Assembly (NCBI RefSeq): GCF_902729435.1
Contig: NZ_LR746521.1
Location: 25,011 to 89,010, forward strand
DNA length: 64,000 nucleotides
From: Magnetospirillum sp. UT-4
GTDB lineage: Bacteria > Pseudomonadota > Alphaproteobacteria > Rhodospirillales > Magnetospirillaceae
Reading direction: 5' to 3'
In this document: positions 34,122-43,404 of the stretch, piece after piece
How the letters are laid out: every line of letters begins with the position of its first letter
Position numbering within the stretch: the stretch's first letter is position 1
Made by a program: the position numbers and the translations under genes
Notes under the pieces: generated by a model
Database searches by the model: none
Told to the model about the DNA's origin: nothing
What the model saw: only the letters and a program-made list of their open reading frames with translations

Positions 34122-37100
34122 TCAAGTTGAGACCATGACGAAATCGGTGTTGTCGATGGTGCCGTCGCTGGTGACGATATCGACTGCGGCGATGCCAGCG
34201 GATGCCTCGCGGTTGGCATCCCAGGCGATGGTGGTGCCGGTGGTGCTGGTCTTGGTATAGGCGATGAACAGCGCGCCGGTGCCCAGTGTGCCGCCTCCGC
34301 TGATGACGGCGGCCAGCGCGGTCTCGGCGTCGGCGTAATCGGCGCCGGTGATGAACAGCAGGTTCTTATTTGTCAGGTTCGCATTCGCGAAGTCTGCCGG
34401 ATAGGTCGATACCGAGTCCGCGATGTGACTCCCCGTGCTCACCACGGTAGGCAGTCCGGTGAAGGCCGACAGGCTGAAGACGAACGAATCGTCGGCGTTC
34501 GAGAAGGAGGTGACGGTATCGCGCCCCTGGCTGGTGGCGGTGTACATGAACACGTCGGCCCCGTTGCCGCCGGTCAGGTAGTCGGCGCCGGCGCCGCCGA
34601 TCAGGGTGTCGGCGCCGTCGCCGCCGACGATGATGTCGGCGTTGGCGGTGCCGGTGACGGTGGTGCCGGTGGTGCTGAGGACGGCGATCTCCTCGATGTT
34701 GGTCAAGGTGACGTTGGTGAAGTCGGCCGTGGTGGTGTCCGTCGACAACTGCACCTTGTCGGTGCCGCCGGTATCGGCCGAGGCCCAGATGGTGGTGATC
34801 TTGCCGGTGCCGAGCTGGTCGCCCTTGACGGTGATGAGGTCGCCGGCGGCATTGGCGCCGGTATCCGACTTCAGGGTGCCGATGTTGTTCAACGTCTTGC
34901 CCGAGACGTCGAGGTCCTTGTCGGCGGTCTGCAGGATGCCGCCGGCGGCGGTACTGGTGAAGGTGGTGAACTCGCCCAGGGCATCGGCATCGACGGTGAA
35001 GGTGGTGGCGCCGCCGCTGCCGGTGACGGTGTCGAAGCCGCTGGTGGTCGTGGCGATGTTGCTCAGGTTGATGGTGGTGTCGGCCGAGGTCAGGGTCCCG
35101 CCCGCGACGGTGCTGACGAACTTCGAGACCGCCGCCAGCACGGCGGCGTCGAGTTCGAAGGTGGCGGCGGTGGAAGTGTTGAGATGGGTGACCGACGACA
35201 CGTTGGTCCAGGTGTCGATGCCGGTCAGCGACAGCGAGGCGGAGGACCCATCGGAGAACCGAAGCGATCCGCCGCCGCTGGGGCTGATCAGGGTGGTCAG
35301 CCCGGTCAGGTCGCCGGCGGACAGGATGAAGGTGGCGCCGGTGTTTCCGGTGGACTCGAAGGTTTCGACGCCGGTCACGGTGACGCTCGACAGGTCCAGG
35401 GTGGTCGCCGAGGTGGTCAGTTTGTCGGTGCCTGCGCCGCCGGTTAGTACCTCGACGTTGCTGATGCTGACGGTCTGGCCGCCGGCCGCCAGGGTGATGG
35501 AATCGGTGCCGTTGCCGCCGGTCACCGTTTCGATGCTCGAGACGGTGAGTGTATTGCCGATGTCGTCCAGCATCAGGACATCGGTGCCGGTGCCGCCGGT
35601 GACCGACAGGCCGATCACCGGAGTGAGCAGGGTCAGCATGTTGCCGCCATTGGCGAGCTCGATAGTCTCCACCCCGCTCAGGATCGCCGAATGGGTGCCG
35701 GCGGTGGCCAGGGTCAAGGTATCGGTGCCCTGCCCCATGTTGATGGAATCCGTGCCGCTGCCGTGGCTGAGCGACCCGGTCAAAGTCCAGGTGTTGTCGC
35801 CGGTGCTGAACAGATCGGGGTAGTCGGGGAACATGCTGCTGGTGATGGCGTCGGCGTAATCGCTCAGGGTGATCGACACCGCGCCATCGTTTCCGATGGC
35901 GAAGGTGTTGTCGCCGGTGGCCGCCGACAGGTTGATGGTCTCGATCCCGGTCGCCCGCCACCCGTCGTTGGGCCCGGCGCTGTCGAGAATCAGCTGGTCG
36001 GCGTCCCCCGTCTGGTCGTCGGAGATGGTGTCGCCCAGGCCCAGCGCGCCGTCGATGGTGATCTCGTTGCCCTGGCCGCCGGTGCCGATGATGATGTCGG
36101 TGACTCCGTCCGTGACGGTGACGGTTTCCGGACCGCCGGTGAGGTAATGGAACTCCGCGTCCTGGCCGCGGGCGATGTCCTCGAACTCACGGATGATGTC
36201 GTCGATCCGATCATCGACGAATTCGTTTATCTGCTGATTGAAAAAGTCAATGAATTCGTTCAGGTCGAACAGCTGACCTTCATCGCCGAACGGATTGAAG
36301 GGGTCCGGACCCAGCACCTCGTCCCCGGGGCCGAACAGGCCGAACACGTCGTCCCCCGGCCCGCCGAACAGCCCGAACGCCCCCGGCTCGGTGCCGAACA
36401 TTGCGGCCATCATGTCGTCGATGCCGCCCAACAGGGCTTCCGGCCCGCCCTGGGGGCCGAACAGGTCGGCGGCGACGCGGGCCATCTCGGCCCGTTCGCC
36501 GGCCAGTTGCTCGCCCAAAGCCTGCTCGGCGGCGGCGGCCTGCTCGGCCCCGGCCTGCTCGGCGGCGGCCTGTTCGGTGGCGGCCTCCTCCTGCGCCGCC
36601 TGCTGCCCGGCCTGTTCGGCCTGGGCGGTGCGCTCCTGCTGCATCTGCTGCAGCTGTTGCGGGCTGGGCGGCGGCGGCAGGGTCTGCAGGGTGTCGCCGA
36701 ATTGCTGCTGCAATTGCTGCAGCGGCACGATCACCGGCGGCGGCGGCGGCTGGAAGGCGCTGGTCACGGTGGTGGTGGCGCCGACCTGGGACAGCACCTG
36801 GACGCCGCCCTGGGTGCTGACCGTGACCTGGCCGACGGTGCCGTCGGGGTCGGGCAGCAGCGACACGGTGTTCTGCTGGCCCTCGGCGGCGGCGTTGCCG
36901 GCGCCCGAGGTGCCGCGGATGCCGAGGCTGGCGACCGGAGTCTTGATCGCCATGCCCTCGATGCCGTTCTTGGCGATCATGCCGCTGGTGAAGGAGAACT
37001 GGCCCGCGGTCAGCGACAGCACTTCCTTGCCGCCGCCGGCGCCGGGCTGCGGGATCACCATCTCGTCCACCGCCATGCGGCCGTTGGAGCCCAGCGAGAA

Positions 37101-37580
37101 CACCGAGGCGTCGTCGAAGGTGAGGCCGACCTTGCCGCCGGCCCCGGTGGTGATGACGTCGCCGACATTGACCGCCATGCCCTCTTTCAGGGCGGAGGTG
37201 CTGCCATCGACGTGGCGCACCTGGACCGGGCCGGAGACCTTGGACACCGTGCCGACATGCTCCAGCGCCGGCCCGGGGCCGGCGGCCTGGGCGTACTGGG
37301 CGGGGGCCAGCGGCCCGGCCAGGCGGGCCGCCCACTGGGCGTCGATGACGGCGCCGGACGCGGTGGCCAAGGCGGGCGGCTGGGGCAGGTCGAAGTAGCC
37401 CGGCACCACGATCTCGAGGCCGTCGCCGCGCAGCAGCAGGTCGCCGCCCTCGCGCACGAACTCGGCATGCAGCATCCAGTCGCCGTGCGGCAGCACGAGC
37501 ACGCCATCGGCCGCATCGGTCAAAGCCAGAGCCTCCGGCGCCTTGACGCCGGATTCGTTCGAGACTGTCGATGCGAGCAT
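34122..37580 (-). CDS. FecR-domain RTX protein, T1SS substrate
   Basis: A 1152-residue secreted protein. Residues about 100-240 form a FecR-like domain (GPVQVRHVDGSTSALKEGMAVNVGDVI, AIKTPVASLGIRGT). A Gln/Glu/Ala-rich coiled segment follows (residues about 300-390), then a Gly/Asp-rich stretch, beta-rich repeats with many TGGxGTD motifs, and a C-terminal RTX array (GGDGADTLIGGAGADYLTGG) that binds Ca2+. A non-cleaved C-terminal secretion signal is expected. I started at MLASTVSN, preceded by AAGGTGGGGA. It is first in a minus-strand operon with TolC, ABC and HlyD genes, which probably export it. Surface adhesion is the likely role. Confidence 0.85.
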   Translation of the reverse strand: MLASTVSNESGVKAPEALALTDAADGVLVLPHGDWMLHAEFVREGGDLLLRGDGLEIVVPGYFDLPQPPALATASGAVIDAQWAARLAGPLAPAQYAQAAGPGPALEHVGTVSKVSGPVQVRHVDGSTSALKEGMAVNVGDVITTGAGGKVGLTFDDASVFSLGSNGRMAVDEMVIPQPGAGGGKEVLSLTAGQFSFTSGMIAKNGIEGMAIKTPVASLGIRGTSGAGNAAAEGQQNTVSLLPDPDGTVGQVTVSTQGGVQVLSQVGATTTVTSAFQPPPPPVIVPLQQLQQQFGDTLQTLPPPPSPQQLQQMQQERTAQAEQAGQQAAQEEAATEQAAAEQAGAEQAAAAEQALGEQLAGERAEMARVAADLFGPQGGPEALLGGIDDMMAAMFGTEPGAFGLFGGPGDDVFGLFGPGDEVLGPDPFNPFGDEGQLFDLNEFIDFFNQQINEFVDDRIDDIIREFEDIARGQDAEFHYLTGGPETVTVTDGVTDIIIGTGGQGNEITIDGALGLGDTISDDQTGDADQLILDSAGPNDGWRATGIETINLSAATGDNTFAIGNDGAVSITLSDYADAITSSMFPDYPDLFSTGDNTWTLTGSLSHGSGTDSINMGQGTDTLTLATAGTHSAILSGVETIELANGGNMLTLLTPVIGLSVTGGTGTDVLMLDDIGNTLTVSSIETVTGGNGTDSITLAAGGQTVSISNVEVLTGGAGTDKLTTSATTLDLSSVTVTGVETFESTGNTGATFILSAGDLTGLTTLISPSGGGSLRFSDGSSASLSLTGIDTWTNVSSVTHLNTSTAATFELDAAVLAAVSKFVSTVAGGTLTSADTTINLSNIATTTSGFDTVTGSGGATTFTVDADALGEFTTFTSTAAGGILQTADKDLDVSGKTLNNIGTLKSDTGANAAGDLITVKGDQLGTGKITTIWASADTGGTDKVQLSTDTTTADFTNVTLTNIEEIAVLSTTGTTVTGTANADIIVGGDGADTLIGGAGADYLTGGNGADVFMYTATSQGRDTVTSFSNADDSFVFSLSAFTGLPTVVSTGSHIADSVSTYPADFANANLTNKNLLFITGADYADAETALAAVISGGGTLGTGALFIAYTKTSTTGTTIAWDANREASAGIAAVDIVTSDGTIDNTDFVMVST

Positions 37581-37703
37581 TCCCCACCTTTTCGAATGCA
37601 TGCACTACCCGGAAAGTTTAACACCCGATCATCGGACTATCCAGGTGTTTGATGAACGCCACCATGCGCGGCGTCCGATCGCCGAGGATGAAACTTTTGT
37701 GAA

Positions 37704-37721
37704 GTGGTATGGCCGTGCCAC
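37704..37721. promoter_or_regulatory. Palindrome between divergent secretion clusters
   Basis: GTGGTATGGCCGTGCCAC, an 18-bp imperfect dyad (7 of 9 pairs), lies mid-way between the divergently transcribed RTX gene and ABC gene. It could be an operator for shared control. The 245-bp spacer also must hold both promoters, which I could not define. Confidence 0.3.
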
Positions 37722-37825
37722 ATATTCCTGCCAATGCAGACAATATTTGGCACAATTTTACCGTTGCCCGGCTTGGTGCGCTGCGCACACAATGCCCGCA
37801 GTGGAATTGAGCGTGATGCATTGCA

Positions 37826-39775
37826 ATGTCTTCAGGGTCCCAAGACGAAGGAATCGTTTCCATCTCAGACCTCAGAAGGGGTGGGGGATACGTTGGGGTA
37901 GCCTCGGTCGTTCTGAACGTATTGGCCCTGGCCCTGCCGCTGGCTCTGCTTCAGGTTTACGACCGCATCATTCCCAATTCGTCCATCGGCACCTTGCTGC
38001 TGCTTCTGGCCGGCGTCGCCGGGGCGATCTTCCTGGAATCGACGCTGCGGGTGGCGCGGGCCGAGATCATCAGCTGGATCGGCGTGCAGTACGAACACAA
38101 GTCCGCCTGCAATTCCTTCACCCGGATCATGAATACGCCGGCCGACGAGTTGGAGCGGGTCGGTGCCGGCGAATTGATCGAGCGCCTGGGCGGCTTGCCC
38201 ACCGTGCGCGAGGTGTTCGCCGAGAACTGGACCCTGGTGGTCTGCGACCTTCCCTTCGTGCTGCTGTTCCTGGGCGGCATCGCCTATCTCGCCGGCTGGC
38301 TGGTGCTGGCGCCGACCCTGGTGCTGGCGGCCTTCATCGGCTTCACCCTGGCCGGCAAGGCCAAGGCGGAGAAGGCCATCGCCGATTTCAACCAGGTCCG
38401 CGACCGGCGCCAGAACTTCTCCATCGAGGTGATCCAGGGCGTCCACTCGGTCAAGGCGCTGGCCATGGAAGCCCAGATGATCCAGCGCTACGCCCGGCTG
38501 CAGGCGGCGGTGGCGCAGAACTCCCACCGGGTGGTCAGCGTCAATGCCGAGTCCATGGGCATCGCCGGCATCTTCTCGCAACTGCTGACCCTGTCGGTGG
38601 TGGTGTTCGGCGGCCTGATGGTGGTGGACAACGCGCTCACCGTCGGCGGCCTGTCGGCCTGCACGCTGCTCGCCGGCCGGGCGCTGCAGCCGATCCAGAA
38701 GGCGGTCGGCCTCTATACCCGCTGGCGCCAGGCGGTGATGATGCGCGACCGCTTCGAGACCATCTTCGCGCTGCCGCAGGAGTGCCAGCCCGCCAGCCCG
38801 GTGACTTCGCCGCTGGTGGGCAAGGTCGAGCTGAAGGACGTCCATTTCCGTCCGGTCCCCGACGAGGACCCGATCTTCGCCGGCCTCGAGCTGACGGTGG
38901 AACCGGGCGAACGGATCGCCATCGGCGGCGAGAACGGCGCCGGCAAGTCGACCCTGCTGCGCCTGATCCACGGCAGCATCGCGCCGCACCAGGGCAGCGT
39001 CCTGCTGGACGGGGTGCCGGTGGGCGAGTACGACCGCGACCACCTGCTGCGCCATGACGGCGTCGCGCTGATCCCGCAGCGGGGCGAGCTGCTGCGCGGC
39101 ACCATCCTGGAAAACCTCACCATGTTCCGCGCCGAGCGGCGCAAGGAGGCGCTGCGCCTGGCCGGGCTGCTGGGCCTGGACGACGTCATCTACCGGCTGG
39201 CCAACGGCTACCACACCCGGGTCGGCGACGGCGGCTCGGACATCCTGCCGCGCGGCGTCATCCAGCGGGTGGCGGTGGTGCGCAGCCTGGTCAGCCGCCC
39301 GCGGGTGCTGCTGTTCGACGAGGCCAACGCGGCCATGGACGGTCCCGGCGACGAAAGGCTGCGCAACTACTTCGAGACCCTGTCGCGCGACGTCACCCTG
39401 ATCATGATCACCCTGCGCCCGTCGCTGCAGCGCCTGGCCGACCGCATGTACCGCATCGAGAAGGGCGTGCTGGTGCCGGCGGTGGCGGCGGCACCCCAGC
39501 CCGTCGCCGCGGCGCCGGCCGAGCAGGCGCCGGTTGCCGAGACCCCGGCGGCGCGGCCGCCCATCGCCGTGGTGCCGGCGCCGAAGCCGGCGCCCGCCCC
39601 GCGGGCGGTGCTCGCCGCGAGGGCCGCCGCCGCGCCCGCCGCTGGTCGCGCGCCCGCCTCGAGTCTTGTGCCCGCCCCCGGTTTCGTCGCCGTCTCGGAG
39701 TCCGGCCCCGCCGCCGATGTGGCGCCCGCCGAGGGTGTGGTGCCCGCCGCTGGCTTCGTGAAGGTCTCGGCATGA
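37826..39775 (+). CDS. T1SS ABC subunit with degenerate ATPase
   Basis: A 649-residue ABC exporter half. The membrane part (residues 20-300) lacks a C39 peptidase domain. The ATPase has Walker A GGENGAGKSTLL and Walker B VLLFDEANAAMD, but the LSGGQ signature is LPRGVIQRVAVVRSL and the H-loop His is Leu (LIMITLRPS). A Pro/Ala-rich tail of about 100 residues follows and ends at the stop that overlaps the next ABC gene by 4 bases. The loss of two motifs suggests it is the weaker half of a heterodimer with the next protein. Confidence 0.88.
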   Translation: MSSGSQDEGIVSISDLRRGGGYVGVASVVLNVLALALPLALLQVYDRIIPNSSIGTLLLLLAGVAGAIFLESTLRVARAEIISWIGVQYEHKSACNSFTRIMNTPADELERVGAGELIERLGGLPTVREVFAENWTLVVCDLPFVLLFLGGIAYLAGWLVLAPTLVLAAFIGFTLAGKAKAEKAIADFNQVRDRRQNFSIEVIQGVHSVKALAMEAQMIQRYARLQAAVAQNSHRVVSVNAESMGIAGIFSQLLTLSVVVFGGLMVVDNALTVGGLSACTLLAGRALQPIQKAVGLYTRWRQAVMMRDRFETIFALPQECQPASPVTSPLVGKVELKDVHFRPVPDEDPIFAGLELTVEPGERIAIGGENGAGKSTLLRLIHGSIAPHQGSVLLDGVPVGEYDRDHLLRHDGVALIPQRGELLRGTILENLTMFRAERRKEALRLAGLLGLDDVIYRLANGYHTRVGDGGSDILPRGVIQRVAVVRSLVSRPRVLLFDEANAAMDGPGDERLRNYFETLSRDVTLIMITLRPSLQRLADRMYRIEKGVLVPAVAAAPQPVAAAPAEQAPVAETPAARPPIAVVPAPKPAPAPRAVLAARAAAAPAAGRAPASSLVPAPGFVAVSESGPAADVAPAEGVVPAAGFVKVSA

Positions 39776-41952
39776 CCCTCCTCGACGCTCCCGACATCGC
39801 CTGGGGAACCCCGCACCGGCGCTACGACCTCAACGAGGAGCAGGCGGCCAGCGGCACCCTCGGCGGCTTCAAGGCGGTCACCGACCTGGCCGCCACGGTG
39901 CTGCCGCTGCTCACCGCGCTGGGCTGGGAAGGCGACCTGGTCCATGTCGCCGAATCGCTGCCCCACTTCGCCGAGAAGCTGGACCTCACCGATCTGCTGA
40001 ACGTGATGGCCAATCTGGGCTTCACCAGCCATTCCCTGGATCTGGCCCCGGCGCGCATGGATCCCCGGCTGATGCCGTGCCTGTACCTGCCGCCCGAGGG
40101 GCACGCCCTGGTGCTGGTGCGCGCGGAGGAGGGCGGCATCGTCGCCTTCGATGCCGGCGAGCAGGTCTACCGGACCGTCCCGGCCCCGGCCGAGCGCGGG
40201 CGCATCTATCTGTTCCGCCCGCTCGACGCCGACACCCAGCAGCGGCTGGAGGAGACGCCGAAGAACTTCGTCACCTCGGTGCTCAAGCGCTTCGTGCCGC
40301 TGTTCCTGCGCATGCTGGGTACCAGCCTGGTGTCCAATCTGCTGGTGCTGGTGACGCCGCTGTTCATCATGGCCATCTACGACCAGTTCCTGCCCACCGG
40401 CTCGGTGCCGCTGCTGGTGTCGCTGCTGGCCGGCTCGGTCATCGCGGTGGCCGGCGACTTCGCCATCCGCGGCGTGCGGTCGCGCATGATCGCCTATATG
40501 GGGGCGCGGCTGGATCATCTGCTGGGTCTGGCGGTGTTCCGCCGCCTGATGCTGCTGGCGCCGCCCTATACCGAGCAGGCCAATTCCAACGCGCAGATCG
40601 CGCGGCTGCGCGATTTCGAGATGATCCGCGAGTTCTTCACCGGACCGCTGGCCACCACCCTGGCCGAGGCGCCGTTCATCGTCGTCTTCCTGATCGTCAT
40701 GGCGATCATCGGCGGGCCGCTGGTGTTCGTGCCGCTGGGCGCCCTGGTGGTGTTCGTGGTGATCGCCATCGTCGCCCGCCCGGTGGTCGAGGCCCGGGTC
40801 AACGCCTCGACGCGGGCGGCGTCGCGGCGGCAGGAATTCCTGGTCGAGGCGCTGTCCAAGCCGCGCGCCATCAAGGAGGCCGGGGCCGCCGGCATCTGGT
40901 CCGAGCGGTTCCGCGAATTGTCGGCCGATGCCTGCCTGAAGAACCATTCCACCGCGCGGGCCAACCTGATCGCCGCCACCTTCTCGCAAGGCGTGGTGGT
41001 GCTGGCCGGCGTCGCCACCCTGGGCTGGGGCGTCGACCGGGTGCTGGCCGGCGCCATGTCCGGCGGCGGCCTGATGGCCACCATGATCGTGGTGTGGTGG
41101 ATCCTGCGTCCGATCCAGACCGGGTTCTCGCTGGCCTCGCAGATCGAGCGGGTGCAGGCCTCGGTGACCCAGATCAACCGCCTGATGCAGCTGAAGCCGG
41201 AGCGCATGCTGACCCCGTCGATCCAGGCGGTGCCCCAGTTCCGCGGCCGGGTGACGCTGTCCAACGTGTCGCTGCGCTACAGCCCCGATGCCGACCCGGC
41301 CATCCTGGGCGTGACCATGCAGGCCGAGCCCGGCGAGGTGGTGGCGCTGGTCGGCCCCAACGGGTCGGGCAAGTCGACCCTGCTCAAGGTGATCCTCGGC
41401 CTCTACCGGCCGCAGACCGGGGCGGTGCTGATCGACGACATCGACATCCGCCAGCTCGATCCCATCGAGCTGCGGCGCCTGGTCGCCTACGTCCCGCAGC
41501 AGCCCGACATCTATTTCGGCACCATCTCGCAGAATCTGCGCCTGGCCCGTCCCGAGGCCTCGCTGGACGAGTTGCGCTGGGCCTGCGGCGAGGCCGGGAT
41601 GCTGGGCGATATCCTGGAACTGCCCTATCAGTTCGACACCAAGCTGGGCGACGGTACCACCGACCGCCTGCCGGCCAGCTTCCGCCAGCGCCTGTCGCTC
41701 GCCCGCGCCTATCTCAAGCGGGCGCCGGTGACGCTGTTCGACGAGCCGGCCTCGACGCTCGACTTCATGGCCGACCGCCAGTTCATGATGACGCTCGAGC
41801 GCATGAAGACCCATTCCACCGTCTTCCTGGTCACCCACCGCCCCAGCCACCTGAAGCTGGCCGACAAGGTCGCCGTGATGGTGCAGGGGCAGTTGCGCAT
41901 GTACGGGCCGGCCAAGCAGGTCCTCGACCGCCTGCCGCCCAACTTCTTCTAA
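39772..41952 (+). CDS. T1SS ABC exporter with C39-like domain
   Basis: A 726-residue ABC exporter. Residues 1-135 resemble a C39 peptidase-like domain without an evident catalytic Cys (DLTDLLNVMANLGFTSHSL), as in HlyB-type exporters that use it to hold the substrate. The ATPase has GPNGSGKSTLLKVIL, VTLFDEPAST, and an intact H-loop (VFLVTHRPSHL), but the signature reads LPASFRQRLSLARAYL. It overlaps the previous gene by 4 bases, and the HlyD gene follows after 14. Confidence 0.9.
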   Translation: MTLLDAPDIAWGTPHRRYDLNEEQAASGTLGGFKAVTDLAATVLPLLTALGWEGDLVHVAESLPHFAEKLDLTDLLNVMANLGFTSHSLDLAPARMDPRLMPCLYLPPEGHALVLVRAEEGGIVAFDAGEQVYRTVPAPAERGRIYLFRPLDADTQQRLEETPKNFVTSVLKRFVPLFLRMLGTSLVSNLLVLVTPLFIMAIYDQFLPTGSVPLLVSLLAGSVIAVAGDFAIRGVRSRMIAYMGARLDHLLGLAVFRRLMLLAPPYTEQANSNAQIARLRDFEMIREFFTGPLATTLAEAPFIVVFLIVMAIIGGPLVFVPLGALVVFVVIAIVARPVVEARVNASTRAASRRQEFLVEALSKPRAIKEAGAAGIWSERFRELSADACLKNHSTARANLIAATFSQGVVVLAGVATLGWGVDRVLAGAMSGGGLMATMIVVWWILRPIQTGFSLASQIERVQASVTQINRLMQLKPERMLTPSIQAVPQFRGRVTLSNVSLRYSPDADPAILGVTMQAEPGEVVALVGPNGSGKSTLLKVILGLYRPQTGAVLIDDIDIRQLDPIELRRLVAYVPQQPDIYFGTISQNLRLARPEASLDELRWACGEAGMLGDILELPYQFDTKLGDGTTDRLPASFRQRLSLARAYLKRAPVTLFDEPASTLDFMADRQFMMTLERMKTHSTVFLVTHRPSHLKLADKVAVMVQGQLRMYGPAKQVLDRLPPNFF

Positions 41953-41966
41953 GGGTTACGTCCGCC

Positions 41967-43331
41967 ATGACCGCCACTTCCGCCACCTCCCAGTCCGCGC
42001 CGGCCCCCAAGCTGGAGAAGGCGTCGCGCCAGATCCGGCACCTGGCCCAGTTCGCCATCGTCGAGGAGGCCGGCATATCCGTGGTCTCCCGCTCGGCGGT
42101 GGTGATCATCGGCGCGGTGGTGGTCGCATTCGTGCTGTGGGCGGCCGTCATGCGCATCGACGAGGTGGCGGTCACCTTCGGGTCGGCGGTGCCGGCCAAG
42201 TCGGTGCAGGTGGTGCAGCACCTGGAAGGCGGCATCGTGCGCGAGGTCCTGGTCGAGGACCGGGCGATGGTCGAGGAGGGCCAGGTGCTGGTGCGCCTCG
42301 ACCCGATCCAGGCGACCGCCGAACTGGAACAGGCGCAGAGCCGGCGCTGGGGGCTGATCATCAAGGCGGAACGCCTGCGCGCCTTCGCGGAAGGCCGCCA
42401 GCCGGTCTATACCGGCATTCCCGAGAAGTACCTGGCGGTGGTCAACGACCAGCAGGACATCCTGGCCGCCAACTCGCAGCGGTGGCTGTCGCAGAAGAAG
42501 GTCTTCGAGGAGCAGATCCTGCAGAAGCGCGAGGAAATCCACGCGGCGCAGTCGCAGCAGCGGTCGGTGTCGGAACAGCTGAAGCTGGTCACCGAAGAAG
42601 TGGCCATGCGCGAGACCCTGTACGCCGCCGGCCATTCCAGCAAGGTCGACTATTACGCCGTGCGGCGCCAGCGTGCAGCCGTCGAAAGCGAGCTGTCGCG
42701 CCTGAAGGGCCAGGAGGCCACCGCCGCCAAGGCGCTGGACGAGCTGTCCAAGCGCATCGCCGACCTCGACAACAACCAGCGCCAGGACGCCCTGGGCGAG
42801 TTGGGCACGGTCACCGCCGAACTGGCCCAGGTGGAGGATTCGCTGGCCCGCCTGACCGACCGGGTGACCCGGCTGGAGATCGTCTCGCCGGCGAAGGGCT
42901 ACGTCCAGAACCTCAAGGCCAAGACCATGGGGGCGGTGGTGCCGGCCGGCGGCATGCTGATGGAGATCGTCCCGGTGGGCGACGACCTGCTGATCGAGAC
43001 CCGCATCAGCACCCGCGACGTCGGCCACCTGCACAACGGCCAGAAGGTGATCGTCAAGGTCGCCTCATACGACTTCGTCCGCTTCGGCAGCGTCGAGGGG
43101 CACCTGCGCGACGTCTCGGCGACCACCTATGTCGACGAGAAGGACAACTCGCCCTACTACAAGGGCTGGGTCGAGATCGAACACCCCTGGGTCGGCGGCA
43201 TGCCGGGCGAGAACGTCATCCTGCCCGGCATGACGGTGCAGGCCGACATCATCACCGGCCGCAAGACGCTGCTGGAATACCTGCTGAAGCCGCTGCAGCG
43301 CTCGTTCTCGCAGGCGTTCCGCGAGCGCTGA
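41967..43331 (+). CDS. Type I secretion adaptor, HlyD family
   Basis: A 454-residue membrane-fusion protein. One membrane helix (VVIIGAVVVAFVLWAAVM) is followed by VQVVQHLEGGIVREVLVEDRA, a long coiled coil (KKVFEEQILQKREEIHAAQ...), and IVSPAKGYVQNL-type barrel segments. I started at the ATG 14 bases after the ABC stop. It completes the exporter for the giant adhesin gene, which begins 73 bases downstream. Confidence 0.92.
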   Translation: MTATSATSQSAPAPKLEKASRQIRHLAQFAIVEEAGISVVSRSAVVIIGAVVVAFVLWAAVMRIDEVAVTFGSAVPAKSVQVVQHLEGGIVREVLVEDRAMVEEGQVLVRLDPIQATAELEQAQSRRWGLIIKAERLRAFAEGRQPVYTGIPEKYLAVVNDQQDILAANSQRWLSQKKVFEEQILQKREEIHAAQSQQRSVSEQLKLVTEEVAMRETLYAAGHSSKVDYYAVRRQRAAVESELSRLKGQEATAAKALDELSKRIADLDNNQRQDALGELGTVTAELAQVEDSLARLTDRVTRLEIVSPAKGYVQNLKAKTMGAVVPAGGMLMEIVPVGDDLLIETRISTRDVGHLHNGQKVIVKVASYDFVRFGSVEGHLRDVSATTYVDEKDNSPYYKGWVEIEHPWVGGMPGENVILPGMTVQADIITGRKTLLEYLLKPLQRSFSQAFRER

Positions 43332-43404
43332 GTGGAAATGGCATATACATTTGATGTATAATTGACCGGGAATTGTGCCCCAGTCGGGGCGCGTGGAGGA
43401 CGGA

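Noticed and set aside
35691-37652. 653-codon open frame on the + strand opposite the FecR-RTX gene
   Set aside because: Gly/Val/Leu-biased shadow with no start signal or domains.
37746-37770. Possible sigma-54 promoter (TTGGCAC...TTGC)
   Set aside because: The spacing between the GG and GC elements is about 5 bases too long for a sigma-54 site.
43347-43361. ATACAT/ATGTAT hairpin upstream of the giant adhesin
   Set aside because: Only a 6-bp AT stem with a 3-base loop; too weak to call a terminator or operator.
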